Shown here: positions 40,501 to 43,500 of the stretch, one piece after another
How the letters are laid out: each line of letters begins with the position of its first letter
How positions within the stretch are numbered: position 1 is the stretch's first letter
Source of the DNA: Arcuatula senhousia
Taxonomy: Eukaryota > Mollusca > Bivalvia > Mytilida > Mytilidae
Assembly (NCBI GenBank): GCA_963971305.1
Contig: OZ020317.1
Location: forward strand, 15,704,001-15,768,000
Direction of reading: 5' to 3'
DNA length: 64,000 nt
Position numbers and translations under genes: made by a program
Notes under the pieces: model-generated
What the model was told of the DNA's origin: nothing
Database searches by the model: none
Seen by the model: only the letters and a program-made list of their open reading frames with translations

Positions 40501-43500
40501 TCTTTTCTTAAGTTTGAATTAATATTACAGTGTAATAAAAAGTGGATCTCATCATCTAATAATTTACATTTTTGGCAAAGTCTTTCTTCCCTGGGTATTT
40601 TAAAATGCCTTCCCTTTTCAATTAACAATACATGATCACTTATTCTTAATTTAGTAATTAACCTCCTAAATTCAAAATCTGAAGCGGATAAATAAGGTTT
40701 AGTTAGAAAGTTAATATTTAGTTTTTTATAGAAAAAAAGTTTGCTTTTTTCATCTATACTATTTAATTTATCTTTAAAAAGTTTTATGTAATATGTATGC
40801 ATTTGGCATTTGATGTACTTTTTAATATTGTTTAGACTTTTCTGGTCTCTGCAAACTTTTTTTAATGTGGGATGGGGATCATTTGGGAGCTTTTTAATAC
40901 AGAGAAATCTGTCTAGACACGGATCTGCATCTTTTTTAAAAACATGTATCTATACATTTTGAATGCTGCAAATACTGGACAAATTTTTTGGTCCCAAAAT
41001 GATTTAGTTAATAATTTCTACCCAAATCGAAGGAAGAGTAGAAGAATTAAAGTACAAACTCGTGTTTTCCATGTATATAAAGGTCATCCTTTATATATGA
41101 TTTTATTTTATAATTTCTTGACCAACGTCCAAGGGTCAATTCTGATTGGGCACAAGACTCAACATTGTGACTTGTCACATTCTAATCATACATGTAACTC
41201 GCATGATTTCTAATGAATCATGTACATGTACAGTGTACGAATGAGCTGTACAGACCCCCCCCCCCCCAAATAAAAAAAAGTTGTAATGCCGTTCATCATG
41301 TTCATTCTCAGGGTTTTAACTTGAGAAATAGCCAACAGCTAAAATTAGGATAGCCCATCCACATGGTTCTATACAAATTCTAGTGGCTAGCAGCAAATTT
41401 TAGGGGCCATAGGCCTGTGGATGAGTGCATTTTCAAACCCTGATACTTGTTATGCCTTTTAGTACTTGAAAATACAGAGCAAATTTTGGCAGATTATGAA
41501 TTTGATTTACACTATGTGCACTCACTGCTATTTTATCATCTCCTCCTGATTTGTTCTCTCATCATACAACACATTAGAAAGATAAGGCAGCTGATAAAAT
41601 ATCATTCAGAACAGGAGGGGGACATACCAATACTAATTGAACCAGACTGATTCTTAATGACATTCTAAGATTAATAATATACAAGTTAGTAACATTAATA
41701 TATTAAGGTCAACAAGCCTCAAACAGCTGTCTTACAATTTCTCACAGTTTTCTTGGGTTTTATGTCATTGCATAACTTTGTAACTTCATAACTTTGTTAT
41801 TAAAGAGGTTTGAAACATAAAGTACTTTTAATTTTATTATTTGTAAAAAAGAAATTAATTTTGCTCTGTGAATGCTTCAGTTTGGCAAACTTTGCAGCTT
41901 ATATACTGACAATTGAAGATATCATCCTTCATTATAACATGTATGAGGTCATGCCATGTGCTATGTGTATTACAAGGTAAAATGAAATTAACCATACAAT
42001 GAGTTTACAAGACGATTATAATATGTAAATAAACAAAGCTATGTCTTTGTTTCAGTAAAGAATTAACAGAATTACTTCTTTTCCTTAAAACTGAAGCTTA
42101 GAATACTGACAACTGTCAGCAAAAATTTCTGTTTTTCAAAAAATATTTGATGTATTTGCATGAAATTTTAATACACATATACAAATCCTCAAATTATAAC
42201 AGTTTACACTGCTTCTTGGATGATTTTTTATACTATGCCTTTGAGAGACCTAATTCAGTGATTCCGAAGTATTTTTTCTTTTTTACTGGACATGTCCTGT
42301 AACCATAAACATTGTACATTGCAATGGAAAAAGCAAATTTTTACCAGATTAAATGTCCGGTGACTGCCTAATTGAATAAATAAATTATGTCATATGTATT
42401 ATGGATGAAATAAACCTGAACACAAACACAATTGACATACTAAAGTTATAAACCGTTTTTACTAAAAAAGGAAATGTATGTGAAGTACAAATACCAACGC
42501 TTGATTATGCCTAGTGCAACAAACATGTACTTCAATCAATTAAGGTATGACATACAATTACATGTACATGTACTGTAATTTCCGCTCAGCTGGTGGTTGG
42601 AAAAGGGAAATACTGCTGATTCTCTTGGATTTAGGATGCTGTATTGTTGGTTTCTCAGGGCATTAAATTCAAAATGTATCCTGTTCAGTTTTGAGACTCG
42701 GTACACACTAATACACCAATTATTTGAGAACTTAACTTAACAAATAAGCAATTAGAACGATCCAATCAGCATACATGTAAAGCTATGGACATTTACCAAA
42801 GGCGGATTTAGAACCAGTGTGCTGGGCACACACCCTCCTGTTTGACAGGAAAATTTGATTAGGGACTGGATGAAACAAGAGGTCCCAGATTTTTTTTTAA
42901 TAGCGCACCCTCCCGTTTGAAAAATTCTGAATCCGCCACAGTTTACCAGTATATTTTGTACATATAGCATATCATATTCAAAACTGTAAATTACATACAG
43001 ATTTTGATCAATCTGCCTATTATGGCATATTTTGGTTTTATCCCTTTATGTTTTATTAAAAAATTTCTGCTGTAACCATGGTAACTGGATGAAATTAAGC
43101 AACATTTGGAAACTTGGACAATATACATTTGTATGAATTGGACAAAAACCTGGCAAATATGCTTAGAAGTTACAACTCTTACCATCATCATCTGAATCCA
43201 ATTCTTCTAGAATATCATCTATGTCATACATACTGTACATCAATGACAAAAGACTTCAGCTCAATATAATTTCTTTTCAATTTTTTTTCTCAATAGCTTT
43301 GAAGCTATTTTGTTTCCAGACAAAACTATTCACTTATATTTTTCCAATTTTTTACATAAATCAATTTATAAAAATTCAAATAAGATATTCCTTCCTTAAC
43401 TTAAGCGGTAAATTTATGCAGATTTTGTCAAAACTTTAAAATCCATTCCTAAAGGCAAAATGTGAACTGCTTGTATTAGGTGTACATCATAGTACATGTC

